Notes: generated by a model from the sequence alone, not told the origin. Counted from the stretch's first letter, positions 10,160-17,996 are shown. The stretch is DNA of 31,866 bases from Sandaracinaceae bacterium (GCA_016706685.1 JADJJE010000010.1:1-31866), one strand, 5' to 3'. Numbers and translations are program-made.

Positions 10160-10243
10160 GGCGCCGGTTGTCGACGCTCGCGCGGCGCGTTTGCTTGGCT
10201 CGCGCGAATTCTCGTGACGCGGCGGCAGCCCCTGCCGTGCGGC

Positions 10244-10711
10244 CTATGGCCCAGCGTTCATGTCGCGCAGGTGGCGGTCCACCGCGCGGCGCATGAGTGG
10301 CGCGATCAGCCGGAGCAGCAGCCCCCCCCACCACGTGCGCGGGTGCAGCTCGAAGCTGCGCACGACCCGACAGCCGGTGGGCGTGGGCTCGAAGACCCAG
10401 CGCTCGATGAAGTGCGTGGCGAAGCGGCTGAGGGGCGCCGTGAACTCGCTCATGCGCATCACGATGTCGCCCGTGTCGAGCCACGCCGTGATCTCCTCCA
10501 CGTGGCTGGACCCGTCGCGGTTGGTCACGGCGATTTGCGTCCCCACCACGCCATCCGTGCGCCGCCGGAAGCGCGCCTCTCGGATGCCGGGCAGGGGCCC
10601 GTAGCCGCGGAAGTCGGGCCAGTTCTCGAGCGTCAGCACGGCTTCGCCCACCTGCGCGGGGGTCAGCCGCAGCTCGCACAGGGAGCGCACATGGATGGGC
10701 GGGCGGGCCAT
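10244..10711 (-). CDS. SRPBCC family protein
   Basis: A 155-residue intact frame starting MARPPIHVRSLCELRLTPAQ. Pattern of the SRPBCC/START-like fold (polyketide cyclase or coenzyme Q-binding type): N-terminal strand, ENWPDFRGYGPLPGI after the first helix, RFRRRTDGVVGTQIAVTNRD, FIERWVFEPTPTGCRV, and a long C-terminal helix ending VDRHLRDMNAGP. Such proteins bind hydrophobic ligands in a deep cavity; the ligand here is unknown. Its start lies 7 bases downstream of the stop of another SRPBCC gene, so the two are very likely one operon. Confidence 0.7.
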   Translation of the reverse strand: MARPPIHVRSLCELRLTPAQVGEAVLTLENWPDFRGYGPLPGIREARFRRRTDGVVGTQIAVTNRDGSSHVEEITAWLDTGDIVMRMSEFTAPLSRFATHFIERWVFEPTPTGCRVVRSFELHPRTWWGGLLLRLIAPLMRRAVDRHLRDMNAGP

Positions 10712-10718
10712 GAGCCTG

Positions 10719-11259
10719 CTAGTGCGCCGAGCTGAGCAGCCGCTCCAGCTTGGCGAGGCCGCGCTCGAAGTCGGCCCCCAGCATGCTGTCCATGCCCACG
10801 ATGGCGTCCATCGCGCGGCCCATGAAGCTGAGCTCGCCCTCGATGGTCCAGGTCACGCGTGTCTGCGCCCTGCGGCGCGAGCTCCATGTAGACCACCGCG
10901 TGGTCGTCCATGGGCGCCGTGAAGTGCAGCGCATAGTCCACGCGCGTGGGGGTGATCGCCGTGATCTCCATGCGGCCCGAGCCCACGTCCTCGCCGGCCC
11001 ACGTGTACCAGGCGCCCACGCCCGAAGCCGGGTCCGAGTACTCTTTGATCGACGTGGGCTCGAGCTCGTCCCACGGGTTCCAGAGGATCCACTGGCGCAG
11101 GTCCGTGAGGTAGGGCGCCACCACCTCGGGTGTCCCACTCACCACCTGACTGCGCACCACGGTGTAGCTCGTGGGCCGCGTGGCCACGTACGCGCAGAAG
11201 CCGGCAATGGCGAGGGCCAGGACACCCAGCACCCCGAGAGCGATCTTCTTCTTCGACAT
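10719..11259 (-). CDS. Membrane-anchored SRPBCC family protein (one frameshift)
   Basis: Starts MSKKKIALGVLGVLALAIAG, a single N-terminal membrane anchor (residues about 5-26), followed by a SRPBCC domain: VRSQVVSGTPEVVAPYLTDL, ILWNPWDELEPTSIKEYSDP, GVGAWYTWAGEDVGSGRMEI, YALHFTAPMDDHAVVYMEL. A one-base slip near 10868 moves the frame; the tail then reads TRVTWTIEGELSFMGRAMDA and ends LAKLERLLSSAH at 10719. The size is about 180 residues. The anchored SRPBCC plus the soluble SRPBCC encoded 7 bases away suggests a two-protein lipid- or ligand-handling pair; this is inference. Confidence 0.65.
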
Positions 11260-11288
11260 GCGCGCGAGGGTAGCTGGTACGGTGGCCC

Positions 11289-12164
11289 ATGTCTGCTGAC
11301 TCCTCTCGCGCCCCGCTGGTGTTCGGCGTGGTGTTCTTCTCCCTGATCGCCACGGTCATCGCGCACGTCATCGGCGGCAGCAACCCGTACACGCCCGCGG
11401 GCTCCGAGGGCTACGTGTTCCACCAGCCGCTGGTGATCGGGCAGCGCGAGTTCATCGAGGTGCAGCGCGGGCCCACCTCCACGGGCTGGCGTTGGGCGCA
11501 GCAGGTCATCAACCTGGACATGCGCGTGGCCACCTACACCGAGCAGATGCAGATCTTCAGCCTCGACAACCTGGAGGTCACGTTCGAGGTGCACGCCCGC
11601 ATCCGCCTGCGGCCAGGCACCGCCCGCGAGGTCATCGAGCGCTATAGCGGTGCGGACTGGTTCGCCACCAACGTGCGCCGTCCGTATGTGACCGCCACGC
11701 GCGAGTCGGTGCGCACGCACGCCGCGTTCGCCATCAAGGACGCGAGCGTGGCCATCGGAGAGGCCATCCTCGCCCGCTTGCGCGAGGAGTACGCCGACAA
11801 GCCCTTCGAGTTCATGTCGCTGTCCATCGGCAACATCGAGTACCCGTCCTCGGTGACCGAGCGCGTGGTGGCCAACCTGGCCGCTGAGCAGCGCCGCCAG
11901 CGCCGCGAGGTGGAGCGCCAGATCGCGGAGTCCAACGCCGCCATCCGCGAGGTGCGCGCGCGCGGCGAGGCCGAGGCCCAGCAGATCGAGCAGGAGACGC
12001 TCACGCCGCTCTTCGTGCAGCACGAGGCGGCCGACCTGTACCGAGCGCTGGCCGACGAGACCGAAGACGAAGACGGTGTGGCGCGCGCCCGTGTGGTGAT
12101 CGTCATGCCCACCCGCAGCGACCGTGCCGGCGTGCCCCGCATCTACCAAGGAGAAGCCCGATGA
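11289..12164 (+). CDS. SPFH/prohibitin-like membrane protein
   Basis: An intact 291-residue frame. Residues about 9-27 (LVFGVVFFSLIATVIAHVI) form a membrane anchor, followed by an SPFH (band-7) domain: GSEGYVFHQPLVIGQREFIE, GPTSTGWRWAQQVINLDMRV, FSLDNLEVTFEVHARIRL, REVIERYSGADW, FEFMSLSIGNIEYPSSVTE. Residues about 195-240 are a charged coiled coil (AAEQRRQRREVERQIAES and following). SPFH proteins oligomerise into membrane rings and organise microdomains or proteases. It diverges from the minus-strand SRPBCC gene with 29 bp between starts, so promoters must overlap. Its stop overlaps the next ATG by four bases (ATGA, 12161-12164). Confidence 0.8.
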   Translation: MSADSSRAPLVFGVVFFSLIATVIAHVIGGSNPYTPAGSEGYVFHQPLVIGQREFIEVQRGPTSTGWRWAQQVINLDMRVATYTEQMQIFSLDNLEVTFEVHARIRLRPGTAREVIERYSGADWFATNVRRPYVTATRESVRTHAAFAIKDASVAIGEAILARLREEYADKPFEFMSLSIGNIEYPSSVTERVVANLAAEQRRQRREVERQIAESNAAIREVRARGEAEAQQIEQETLTPLFVQHEAADLYRALADETEDEDGVARARVVIVMPTRSDRAGVPRIYQGEAR

Positions 12165-13006
12165 AGTCCTCCTCCATCAGCTTCGCGCTCGGCGTGCTCG
12201 CGGCCCTCTCGGGGCTGCTGGGCGGCTGCTCCAACGAGTCCACCTCCGAGGGGCACGTGGGCTACATCTACCACCAGCCACTCGTGTTCGGGGAGGCGCG
12301 CTACGTGGGCACCCAGGTGGGCCCCACCTCCACCGGCGTGGCCTGGCAACTCTACGTCATCAACGTGGACGTGAGCGCCAAGAACTACACCGAGGAGTTC
12401 CACATCCTGAGCCGCGACAACCTGACGGTGGGCTTCGAGTGCCACGCGCGCATCGCCGTGCGCGGCGCGGCCGTGCGCACACTCATCGAGGAGATGGGCT
12501 CGGGCGAGACGGTGCCCAACACCACCTGGCCCGAGTGGTACGAGCGCGCGGTCCGTCAGCCCTACCGGAGCGCGGTGCGCGACATCGTGCACGAGTACGA
12601 GGCCTACGACATCCAGACCAAGACGCAGGAGATCAGCGTGGCCATCCTGCAGCGCCTGCGCGAGGAGTACGCCGACTCGCCCATCGAGTTCGAGTCCATC
12701 TCCATCGGCAACATCGCCTACCCCGACGAGATCAACGCCGAGATCCAGCGCAAGCTGGCCGCCGAGCAGGACCTCGAGCGCATGGCCCGCGAGCGCCAGA
12801 TCGCCGAGCAAGAGGCGCAGATCGTGGTCACCAACGCACGTGGCCGCGCCGCGGCTCAGCGCATCGTCAACGAGACGCTCACTCCGCTCTACGTGCAGCA
12901 CGAGATGCTGGAGAGCTTCACGCAGCTGTCGCGGTCCGCGCGCGTGACGGTCATCGCCACGCCCACGAACGACACGGGGGGGTCGCCGGTGGTGCTGGGG
13001 CTCTAG
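12161..13006 (+). CDS. SPFH-domain lipoprotein, paralogue of the preceding gene
   Basis: An intact 281-residue frame. The N-terminus is a signal peptide with lipobox LLGGC, Cys at residue 23, followed by Ser-Asn; with no Asp at +2, outer-membrane lipidation is expected if E. coli-like rules apply. The rest aligns by eye along its whole length with the upstream protein: YIYHQPLVFGEARYVGTQ, GPTSTGVAWQLYVINVDV, LSRDNLTVGFECHARIAV, LQRLREEYADSPIEFESI, SIGNIAYPDEINAEIQRKLA, a coiled coil, then NETLTPLYVQHEMLESF. It is therefore a tandem duplication in which one copy keeps a membrane anchor and the other is a lipoprotein. A heteromeric envelope SPFH assembly is plausible but inferred. Confidence 0.8.
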   Translation: MKSSSISFALGVLAALSGLLGGCSNESTSEGHVGYIYHQPLVFGEARYVGTQVGPTSTGVAWQLYVINVDVSAKNYTEEFHILSRDNLTVGFECHARIAVRGAAVRTLIEEMGSGETVPNTTWPEWYERAVRQPYRSAVRDIVHEYEAYDIQTKTQEISVAILQRLREEYADSPIEFESISIGNIAYPDEINAEIQRKLAAEQDLERMARERQIAEQEAQIVVTNARGRAAAQRIVNETLTPLYVQHEMLESFTQLSRSARVTVIATPTNDTGGSPVVLGL

Positions 13007-13045
13007 CGCGCGAGAATCGCGGAGAGCCGCCGACAACGGGCAGGC

Positions 13046-14214
13046 ATGACTCCGCGCAAGCACGCTCAGCGTCTCCCTCCCACGTCCCAGAAGCCGAGGA
13101 CCAAGGCGGACGGGGTCTCCCCGCCCCGGCGATCACGGGGGGACGCCATCGAGAAGGCTACTCCCGCAGCGCTCCCCGAGGACGAGGCCACCGTCGCGAC
13201 GCTCGTGCGTAACGTCGGAGCCATGATCGACGTGGCGCGTCGACAGGTTGCGGTCACGACGAACGCGACCCTGACAGGACTCTACTGGCAGATCGGTCGG
13301 CGTGTACGCACTGAGGTGCTCGACGAACGCCGCGCGGCGTACGGGGAGGTGATTGTCTCCGCAGTGGGGAGACAATTGGAGGCGGACTACGGGCGCGGCT
13401 TCGGCGAGAAGAGCCTGCGACACATGATCCGTTTCGCGCAGGCTTTCCCGGACGCGGAGATTGTCTCCGCACTGCGGAGACAATCGTCGTGGACGCATTT
13501 CAAGCAGCTCAGCTACATCGACGATGAGCTGAAGCGCACCTTCTACGCCGAGATGTGCCGGGTCGAGGGGTGGTCCACACGCGCCCTCACCGAGCGCATC
13601 GACGGCATGCTCTTCGAACGCACCGCTCTGTCGAAGAAGCCGGACGCGCTCGTCCGCAAGGAGCTGGCCGCCCTTCAGGACAAGAGCGAGCTCTCCCCCG
13701 CGCTCGTATTCCGCGATCCGTACGTGCTCGACTTCCTCGAACTTGCCGACGCGTACAGCGAGAAGGACCCTCGAGACCGCGATCCTCCGAGAGATGGAGC
13801 ATTTCCTCCTCGAGCTTCGGCACGGGCTTCGCGTTCGTTGCTAGGCAGAAGCGCATCACGCTCGATGGCGACGACTACTACCTCGACCTCTTGTTCTTTC
13901 ATCGACGGATGCGGCGCCTCGTAGCCGTCGAGCTCAAGATCGGTGACTTCAAACCCGCAGACTCCGGTCAGATGCAGCTGTACCTGAGCTGGCTCGATCG
14001 CCACGAGCGCCAGCCTTCCGAGCAGCCCCCGCTCGGAATCATCCTTTGCGCAGGCAAGAAGCGCGAAACAGTCGAGTATCTGGATCTCGACGCACGGGGC
14101 ATCCACGTCGCTGAGTACGTGACCGAGCTGCCTCCTCGCAAAGTGCTCGAGGAACGTCTGCACCGCGCGATCGAAGCCGCTCGGAACCGGGTTGTACCGG
14201 GCAGAGACAGATGA
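13046..14214 (+). CDS. DUF1016/YhcG-type PD-(D/E)XK nuclease protein (two 1-base insertions)
   Basis: The N-terminal DUF1016 domain reads TLTGLYWQIGRRVRTEVL, YGRGFGEKSLRHMIRFAQAF and SSWTHFKQLSYIDDELKR, with a long helical region to LLFERTALSKKPDALV. The C-terminal nuclease domain reads LGTGFAFVARQKRITLDGDD, YYLDLLFFHRRMRRLVAVEL, then KIGDFKPADSGQMQLYLSWL and LGIILCAGKKRETVEY; D in YYLDLLFF, E-x-K in VELKIG and Q in GQMQLYL fit the PD-(D/E)XK active site. Two extra bases, a C at 13768-13770 and a T at 13816-13817, shift the frame twice; removing both gives about 388 residues, normal for the family. Proteins of this family occur near defence and restriction genes. It starts 39 bp after the SPFH pair. 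Confidence 0.8.
13352..13376. repeat. In-gene palindrome, copy 1
   Basis: ATTGTCTCC (13352-13360), 7-base spacer, GGAGACAAT (13368-13376): nine-base perfect inverted arms. It encodes IVSAVGRQ in the DUF1016 domain. A second, longer copy lies 108 bases downstream in the same reading phase. Confidence 0.9.
13459..13485. repeat. In-gene palindrome, copy 2
   Basis: GATTGTCTCCGC (13459-13470), 3-base spacer ACT, GCGGAGACAATC (13474-13485): twelve-base perfect inverted arms. It encodes EIVSALRRQS. It shares the arm core ATTGTCTCC/GGAGACAAT with copy 1. Confidence 0.9.
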
Positions 14215-14246
14215 CCAACCAGGGGTCCTTGATGTAGGAATGGGGC

Positions 14247-14510
14247 ATGTCTGGATGGAGCCGCATCAGCGGCCGTGAAGCCGAAACCCTCGAGCGGGAG
14301 CTGCTGCGCGAGCTTCCGACTGGGCACGTCCTGACGATGCTGCCAGTCCGAGCGTTCGCGCGCCGGCTCGACCGCGACGACGTCGCCTTCGAGCTCAAGG
14401 ACGGCCGACGCTGCGTGGTGCACCTCACGTGGCGTGTCGGAGCCGATCCAGATTGACCCCACTGGGCCTTCGTGAACGAGCTTCCTGAGGAGGATGCCGG
14501 CCACGATTAG
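14247..14510 (+). CDS. Small conserved hypothetical protein with in-frame TGA
   Basis: ATG at 14247; reads LLRELPTGHVLTMLPVRAFA, RRLDRDDVAFELKDGRRCVV, HLTWRVGADPD, then TGA at 14454-14456. Beyond the stop the same frame continues PHWAFVNELPEEDAGHD to TAG at 14508-14510. Small proteins of this type usually have an aromatic-rich tail such as DPxWP after the HLTW motif, so the TGA most likely replaces a Trp codon (TGG) by one base. Full length would be 87 residues, truncated 69. The function is unknown. It is the last gene before a terminator-like hairpin. Confidence 0.55.
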
Positions 14511-14517
14511 ACATATC

Positions 14518-14560
14518 AGCGGCCCCCAGCGAGAGTCGCTGGCGGGCCGCTACTTTCTTT
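14518..14560 (+). terminator. Probable intrinsic terminator
   Basis: AGCGGCCCCCAGCG (14518-14531) pairs with CGCTGGCGGGCCGCT (14537-14551) with one bulged base and a short loop, followed by a T-rich stretch ACTTTCTTT. It lies just after the small hypothetical gene and before the ECF42 cassette, a fitting place to separate two units. Confidence 0.6.
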
Positions 14561-14629
14561 GAATTCACCTCGGCACGACGTCGCGCTGGGGTCACTCACT
14601 GCGGGGACCTCGAAAAAAACCACCGCCCA

Positions 14630-14656
14630 TGTCGGCAGCGGCTAGCCTCGTTCGTC
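14630..14656 (+). promoter_or_regulatory. Candidate ECF42-type promoter
   Basis: TGTCGG (14630-14635), 17 bases, CGTC (14653-14656), preceded by seven A at 14613-14619. The ECF42 consensus described in Streptomyces is, as I recall, TGTCGA in the -35 region and CGA/TC in the -10. The site lies 37 bases upstream of the first gene of a cassette that encodes an ECF42-type sigma factor, so self-regulation is likely. A ribosome-binding site AAGGGAG lies at 14677-14683, 10 bases before the ATG. Confidence 0.5.
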
Positions 14657-14693
14657 CTCGCTACACCCCCCGGACGAAGGGAGCCCCTGACCG

Positions 14694-15080
14694 ATGCTTT
14701 ACGCCCTGCTTTGCTACAATTCCGAAGACGTCGTCTGTGCCTGGACCAAGGAGGAGGACGACGCCGTGATGGCGCGCCTCGGGGTGGTGCACGAGCGCTG
14801 GGAGCGGGCCGGGAAGCTGAAGCCGGCCATCCGCCTGCTGCCGACCACGGCGGCCACCACGCTGCGCAAGGCCGATGGCCTGGTGCTGGACGGGCCGTAT
14901 GCCGAGACCAAGGAGCAGCTGCTGGGGTTCTACATCGTGGACGTCGAGTCTCTGGAAGAGGGGCTGCAGTTCGCGCGCGAGCTGACCGAGGCCAACCCGG
15001 GCGGCGCCTACGAGCTACGCCCAGTGGGGCTCTACCTGCCGGGCGCGCCCATCACGGGCACGCAAGGCTCCGGAGCCTGA
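14694..15080 (+). CDS. YciI/DGPF-domain family protein
   Basis: A 128-residue intact protein with the YCII-related (DGPF) fold: MLYALLCYNS at the first strand, a helix around residues 20-40, LDGPYAETKEQLLGFYIVDV at residues 65-84 containing the DGP motif, and GGAYELRPVGLY near the C-terminus. These dimeric alpha/beta proteins are typical genomic partners of ECF42 sigma factors and of some ECF41-like groups; the molecular activity is not established. It is the first gene of the cassette; its TGA is separated from the next GTG by one base. Confidence 0.85.
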   Translation: MLYALLCYNSEDVVCAWTKEEDDAVMARLGVVHERWERAGKLKPAIRLLPTTAATTLRKADGLVLDGPYAETKEQLLGFYIVDVESLEEGLQFARELTEANPGGAYELRPVGLYLPGAPITGTQGSGA

Positions 15081-15081
15081 C

Positions 15082-16321
15082 GTGAGCGACCTCGGGTACA
15101 TGCAGGGCGCCCTCGGTGCCGCGCGCCCGCGCGCCGTGGCGGCGCTGCTGCGCTACTTCCGCAACCTCGACCTCGCGGAAGAGGCCTACCAGGAGGCGTG
15201 CCTGCGGGCGCTCAAGGTGTGGCCCGAGAACGGCCCCCCCGCGTGACCCGGCCAGCTGGCTCATCATGGTGGGCCGCAACGCCGCGCTCGACAGCGTGCG
15301 CCGCAGCGCCAAGCAGACGCCGCTCTGCGAGGCCCCGCCCGAGCGCGTGCACGGCCTGCCCACAGACACCGAAGCCGAGCTGGTGGAGCGCCTGGACGAC
15401 AGCCACTACCGCGACGACGTGCTGCGGCTGCTGTTCATCTGCTGTCACCCGGAGCTGCCGTCCACGCAGCAGATCGCGCTCGCGCTGCGCATCGTGTCGG
15501 GGCTGAGCGTGCCGCAGATCGCGCGCGCCTTCGTGGTGACCGAGGCCGCCATGGAGCAGCGCATCACGCGGGCCAAGGGCAAGGTGGCCGCCGCGGGCGT
15601 GCCCTTCGGCAACCCCACGCCGGCCGAGCGCGCCGAGCGCCTGGGGGCCGTGGCCGCCATGCTGCAGCTGGTGTTCAACGAGGGCTACAGCGCGGCCGCC
15701 GAGCCCGAGCGCGCGCCCCTGGCGGACGAGGCCATCCGGCTCATGCGCCTCTTGCTGCGCATGTTCCCGGCCGAGCCCGAGCTCATGGGGCTCTTGGCGC
15801 TCATGCTGCTGCAGCACTCTCGGGCGAAGGCGCGCTTCAGCGCCGCGGGCGAGCCCATCCTGCTGGACGACCAGGACCGCTCGCGCTGGGATGCACGCCT
15901 CATCCACGAGGGCCTCGCGCTCATCGACAAGGCCATGCGCCACCGCGCGCCCGGTGCTTACCAGGTTCAGGCCGCCATCGCCGCGCTGCACGCGCGCGCC
16001 AGCACGCCGGCCGACACCGACTGGGCGCAGATCGACCTCTTGTACGGCACGCTCGAGCGCCTGACGCCTTCGCCCGTGGTCACGCTCAACCGCGCGGTGG
16101 CCGTGTCCAAGGTGCGTGGCCCCGAGCCCGCCCTCGCCATGCTGGAGCCACTGGGCGAGCGGCTGGCCGGCTACTTCCACTTCCACGGCCTGCGCGGCGG
16201 TCTGCTCTTGCAGCTGGGCCGCCCGCAGGAAGCCCGCGCGGCGTTCGACCGCGCCATCGCCCTCGCCACCACGGCCGCCGAGGCAGCGCACATCCGCATG
16301 CACCTCGACCGCCTGCGCTGA
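15082..16321 (+). CDS. ECF42-type RNA polymerase sigma factor with C-terminal extension (one frameshift)
   Basis: The GTG at 15082 follows the YciI stop by one base. The sigma-70 region 2 reads LLRYFRNLDLAEEAYQEACL, RALKVWPENGPP, DPASWLIMVGRNAALDSVRR; region 4 reads ALALRIVSGLSVPQIARAFV, VTEAAMEQRITRAKGKV. A long extension follows (DUF6596 type, MLQLVFNEGYSAA near codon 200, then TPR-like helices with YHFHGLRGGLLLQLGR-like sequence near the C-terminus). The length after correction is about 412 residues, normal for ECF42. In this group there is no anti-sigma factor and the extension is thought to control activity. A run of seven C at 15234-15240 carries one extra base, splitting the frame near codon 52. 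It likely drives its own cassette. Confidence 0.85.
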
Positions 16322-16359
16322 CCCTCTGACCCCGAGCCCCGAGAACTGGAGAATCCGTC

Positions 16360-16764
16360 ATGTCCCGCAAGATCTTCGTCAACCTGCCCGTCAGAGACCT
16401 GCCTGCTTCGCGTGGGTTCTATGCCGCGCTGGGCTTCACGTTCAACGAGCACTTCTGCGACGACACCGCTGCATGCGTGGTCATCTCCGAAGACATCTTC
16501 GCCATGCTGCTCACCCACGAGAAGTTCACGTCGTTCACCGAGCGCGCCATCCTGGATCCCCAAAAGCAGATCGAGGTGCTGAACTGCCTCTCCTGCGACA
16601 GCAAGGAAGAGGTGGACCGCGTGGCCGGCGCCGCCCTGACCCACGGCGGCAAGGAGCCGCGCCCCACCACCGACATGGGCTTCATGTACTACCGCACGGT
16701 CGAAGACCTGGACGGACACACCTGGGAGTTCATGTGGATGGACCCAGCCGCCATCCCGGGCTGA
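16360..16764 (+). CDS. VOC family (glyoxalase/bleomycin resistance-like) protein
   Basis: An intact 134-residue frame: MSRKIFVNLPVRDLPASRGF, YAALGFTFNEHFCDDTAACV, VISEDIFAMLLTHEKF, then EEVDRVAGAALTHGGKEPRP and LDGHTWEFMWMDPAAIPG. The duplicated beta-alpha-beta-beta-beta layout and final DGHxWEFMWMD strand are typical of VOC metalloenzymes or resistance proteins. The substrate is unknown. It sits 38 bases after the sigma factor gene in the same direction, so it probably belongs to the same regulated unit. Confidence 0.8.
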   Translation: MSRKIFVNLPVRDLPASRGFYAALGFTFNEHFCDDTAACVVISEDIFAMLLTHEKFTSFTERAILDPQKQIEVLNCLSCDSKEEVDRVAGAALTHGGKEPRPTTDMGFMYYRTVEDLDGHTWEFMWMDPAAIPG

Positions 16765-16813
16765 GCTCCCGCCACCACCCTTCCCGCTCACCACATCACC
16801 GAGAGACACCGTC

Positions 16814-17291
16814 ATGACCACCGAGATCACTCCCATGGACGAGCGCGAGCTCGTGCTCACCCGCCTCGTCGACGTGCCCGCCGAGAAGCTCTACCGCTGC
16901 TGGACCGAGCCCGCCCTGCTCACGCAGTGGTTCGCGCCGCTGCCATGGACCACCCCGCACGCCGAGCTGGACGTGCGCGCCGGCGGCGCCAACCGCATCA
17001 CCATGCGCAGCCCCGAGGGCGAGGACATGCCGAACGAGGGCATCTACCTCGAGGTGGTGCCCAACGAGAAGCTGGTGATCACCGACGCGTTCCGCGCGGG
17101 CTGGATGCCCACCGCCGCCGCGTTCATGGTGATCGTGCTGACGTTCACGCCGGAGGACGGCAAGACGCGCTACATCGCACGCGCCCGCCACTGGACCAAG
17201 GAGGCCGCCGAGCAGCACGCCGCAGATGGGCTTCCACACGGGCTGGGGCATCTGCGCCGACCAGCTGGTCGCGCTGGCCAAGACGCTCTGA
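16814..17291 (+). CDS. AHSA1/SRPBCC family protein (one frameshift)
   Basis: Reads MDERELVLTRLVDVPAEKLY, RCWTEPALLTQWFAPLPW, AELDVRAGGANRITMRSPEG, GIYLEVVPNEKLVITDAF, VIVLTFTPEDGKTRYIARA, then, after one extra base near 17221-17225, MGFHTGWGICADQLVALAKT to the TGA at 17289-17291. This is the classic AHSA1 (Aha1 C-terminal-like) SRPBCC pattern, including the RCWTEPALLTQWFAP element and the Gly-Trp near the end. Corrected length is about 158 residues. Function in bacteria is mostly unknown. It is a cassette member: 49 bases after the VOC gene and 19 before the GyrI-like gene. Confidence 0.75.
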
Positions 17292-17310
17292 AGCAAGAAG
17301 GGACACCGCC

Positions 17311-17772
17311 ATGCTCGACACGCCCGTCATCCTCGAGACCACCCCGCTGATCACCGCGTGCGTGCACGTCACCGTGGCGCGCGACCAGATCCAGCACGTC
17401 ATGGGCCCCGCCATCAGCGAGGTCTACGGCGCCATCATGGCGCAGCAGCGCACACCCACGGGGCCGTGGTTCACGCACCACCACCGCATCGAGCCCACGC
17501 TCTTCGAGTTCGACGCGTGCGTGCCCATCGACCAGCCCATCACGCCGGTGGGGCGCGTGTTCGCTAGCGAGTGGCCGGCCACGCGCGTGGCGCGCGTGAT
17601 CTACAGCGGCCCGTATGAAGGGCTCGGCGAAGCCTGGCCCGAGTTCAAGGCCTGGCTCGAGCGCGAGGGCCACACGGGCCGCAGCGACCTGTACGAGCGC
17701 TACCTGGTGGGCCCCGAGAGCACGCAGGACCCGGCGGAGTACCGCACGGAGCTGATCCAGCCGCTCGCGTGA
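17311..17772 (+). CDS. GyrI-like (small-molecule-binding, AraC effector-type) domain protein
   Basis: A 153-residue intact frame starting MLDTPVILETTPLITACVHV. Features are HVMGPAISEVYGAIMAQQRT, GPWFTHHHRI, FEFDACVPIDQPITPVGRVF, EWPATRVARVIYSGPYEGLG, EAWPEFKAWLEREG, SDLYERYLVGPEST and DPAEYRTELIQPLA. The order matches the GyrI-like/BacL effector-binding fold, which binds hydrophobic small molecules. It is a stand-alone ligand-binding domain with no DNA-binding part. It ends the five-gene cassette; a free-standing ligand binder beside an ECF42 factor suggests a sensing or scavenging role, which is inference. Confidence 0.7.
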   Translation: MLDTPVILETTPLITACVHVTVARDQIQHVMGPAISEVYGAIMAQQRTPTGPWFTHHHRIEPTLFEFDACVPIDQPITPVGRVFASEWPATRVARVIYSGPYEGLGEAWPEFKAWLEREGHTGRSDLYERYLVGPESTQDPAEYRTELIQPLA

Positions 17773-17816
17773 CGCGAGGGCTGTCCGCGAACGATGGAAG
17801 CGGGTATCCAAGCCAC

Positions 17817-17996
17817 ATGACCAAAGAGACCGGTGGCGATGACGAGAGCAAGCGGGACGGATCAGGTGGAGCACCTCCTTCCGTATCCAGCGATGACGCC
17901 AAGGAGCATGCGCTGCTTCACGAGCTCGACCGGGCGCTCGCGAGCGGCCGTGCTCAGCCTGGTGTGTTCGAGCGTCTGACGGCCAAGACGCGCTGA
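17817..17996 (+). CDS. Small hypothetical protein (59 residues)
   Basis: ATG at 17817 reads MTKETGGDDESKRDGSGG, a low-complexity acidic start, then DDAKEHALLHELDRALASGR and AQPGVFERLTAKTR. The second half looks like one or two helices. No family is recognised. An upstream GTG at 17769 in the same frame would add 16 residues but overlaps the preceding stop; I prefer the ATG. Confidence 0.4.
   Translation: MTKETGGDDESKRDGSGGAPPSVSSDDAKEHALLHELDRALASGRAQPGVFERLTAKTR

Noticed and set aside
11139..12149. Long minus-strand open frame (336 codons) opposite the first SPFH gene
   Set aside because: Antisense shadow; the SPFH protein on the plus strand is unmistakable.
14454..14456. TGA read as Trp or selenocysteine
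   Set aside because: TGA is used as a normal stop by several intact genes in the window, and no selenocysteine-like element is evident.
15212..16303. Long minus-strand open frame (363 codons) opposite the sigma factor
   Set aside because: Composition typical of antisense frames; the ECF42 sigma factor motifs are on the plus strand.
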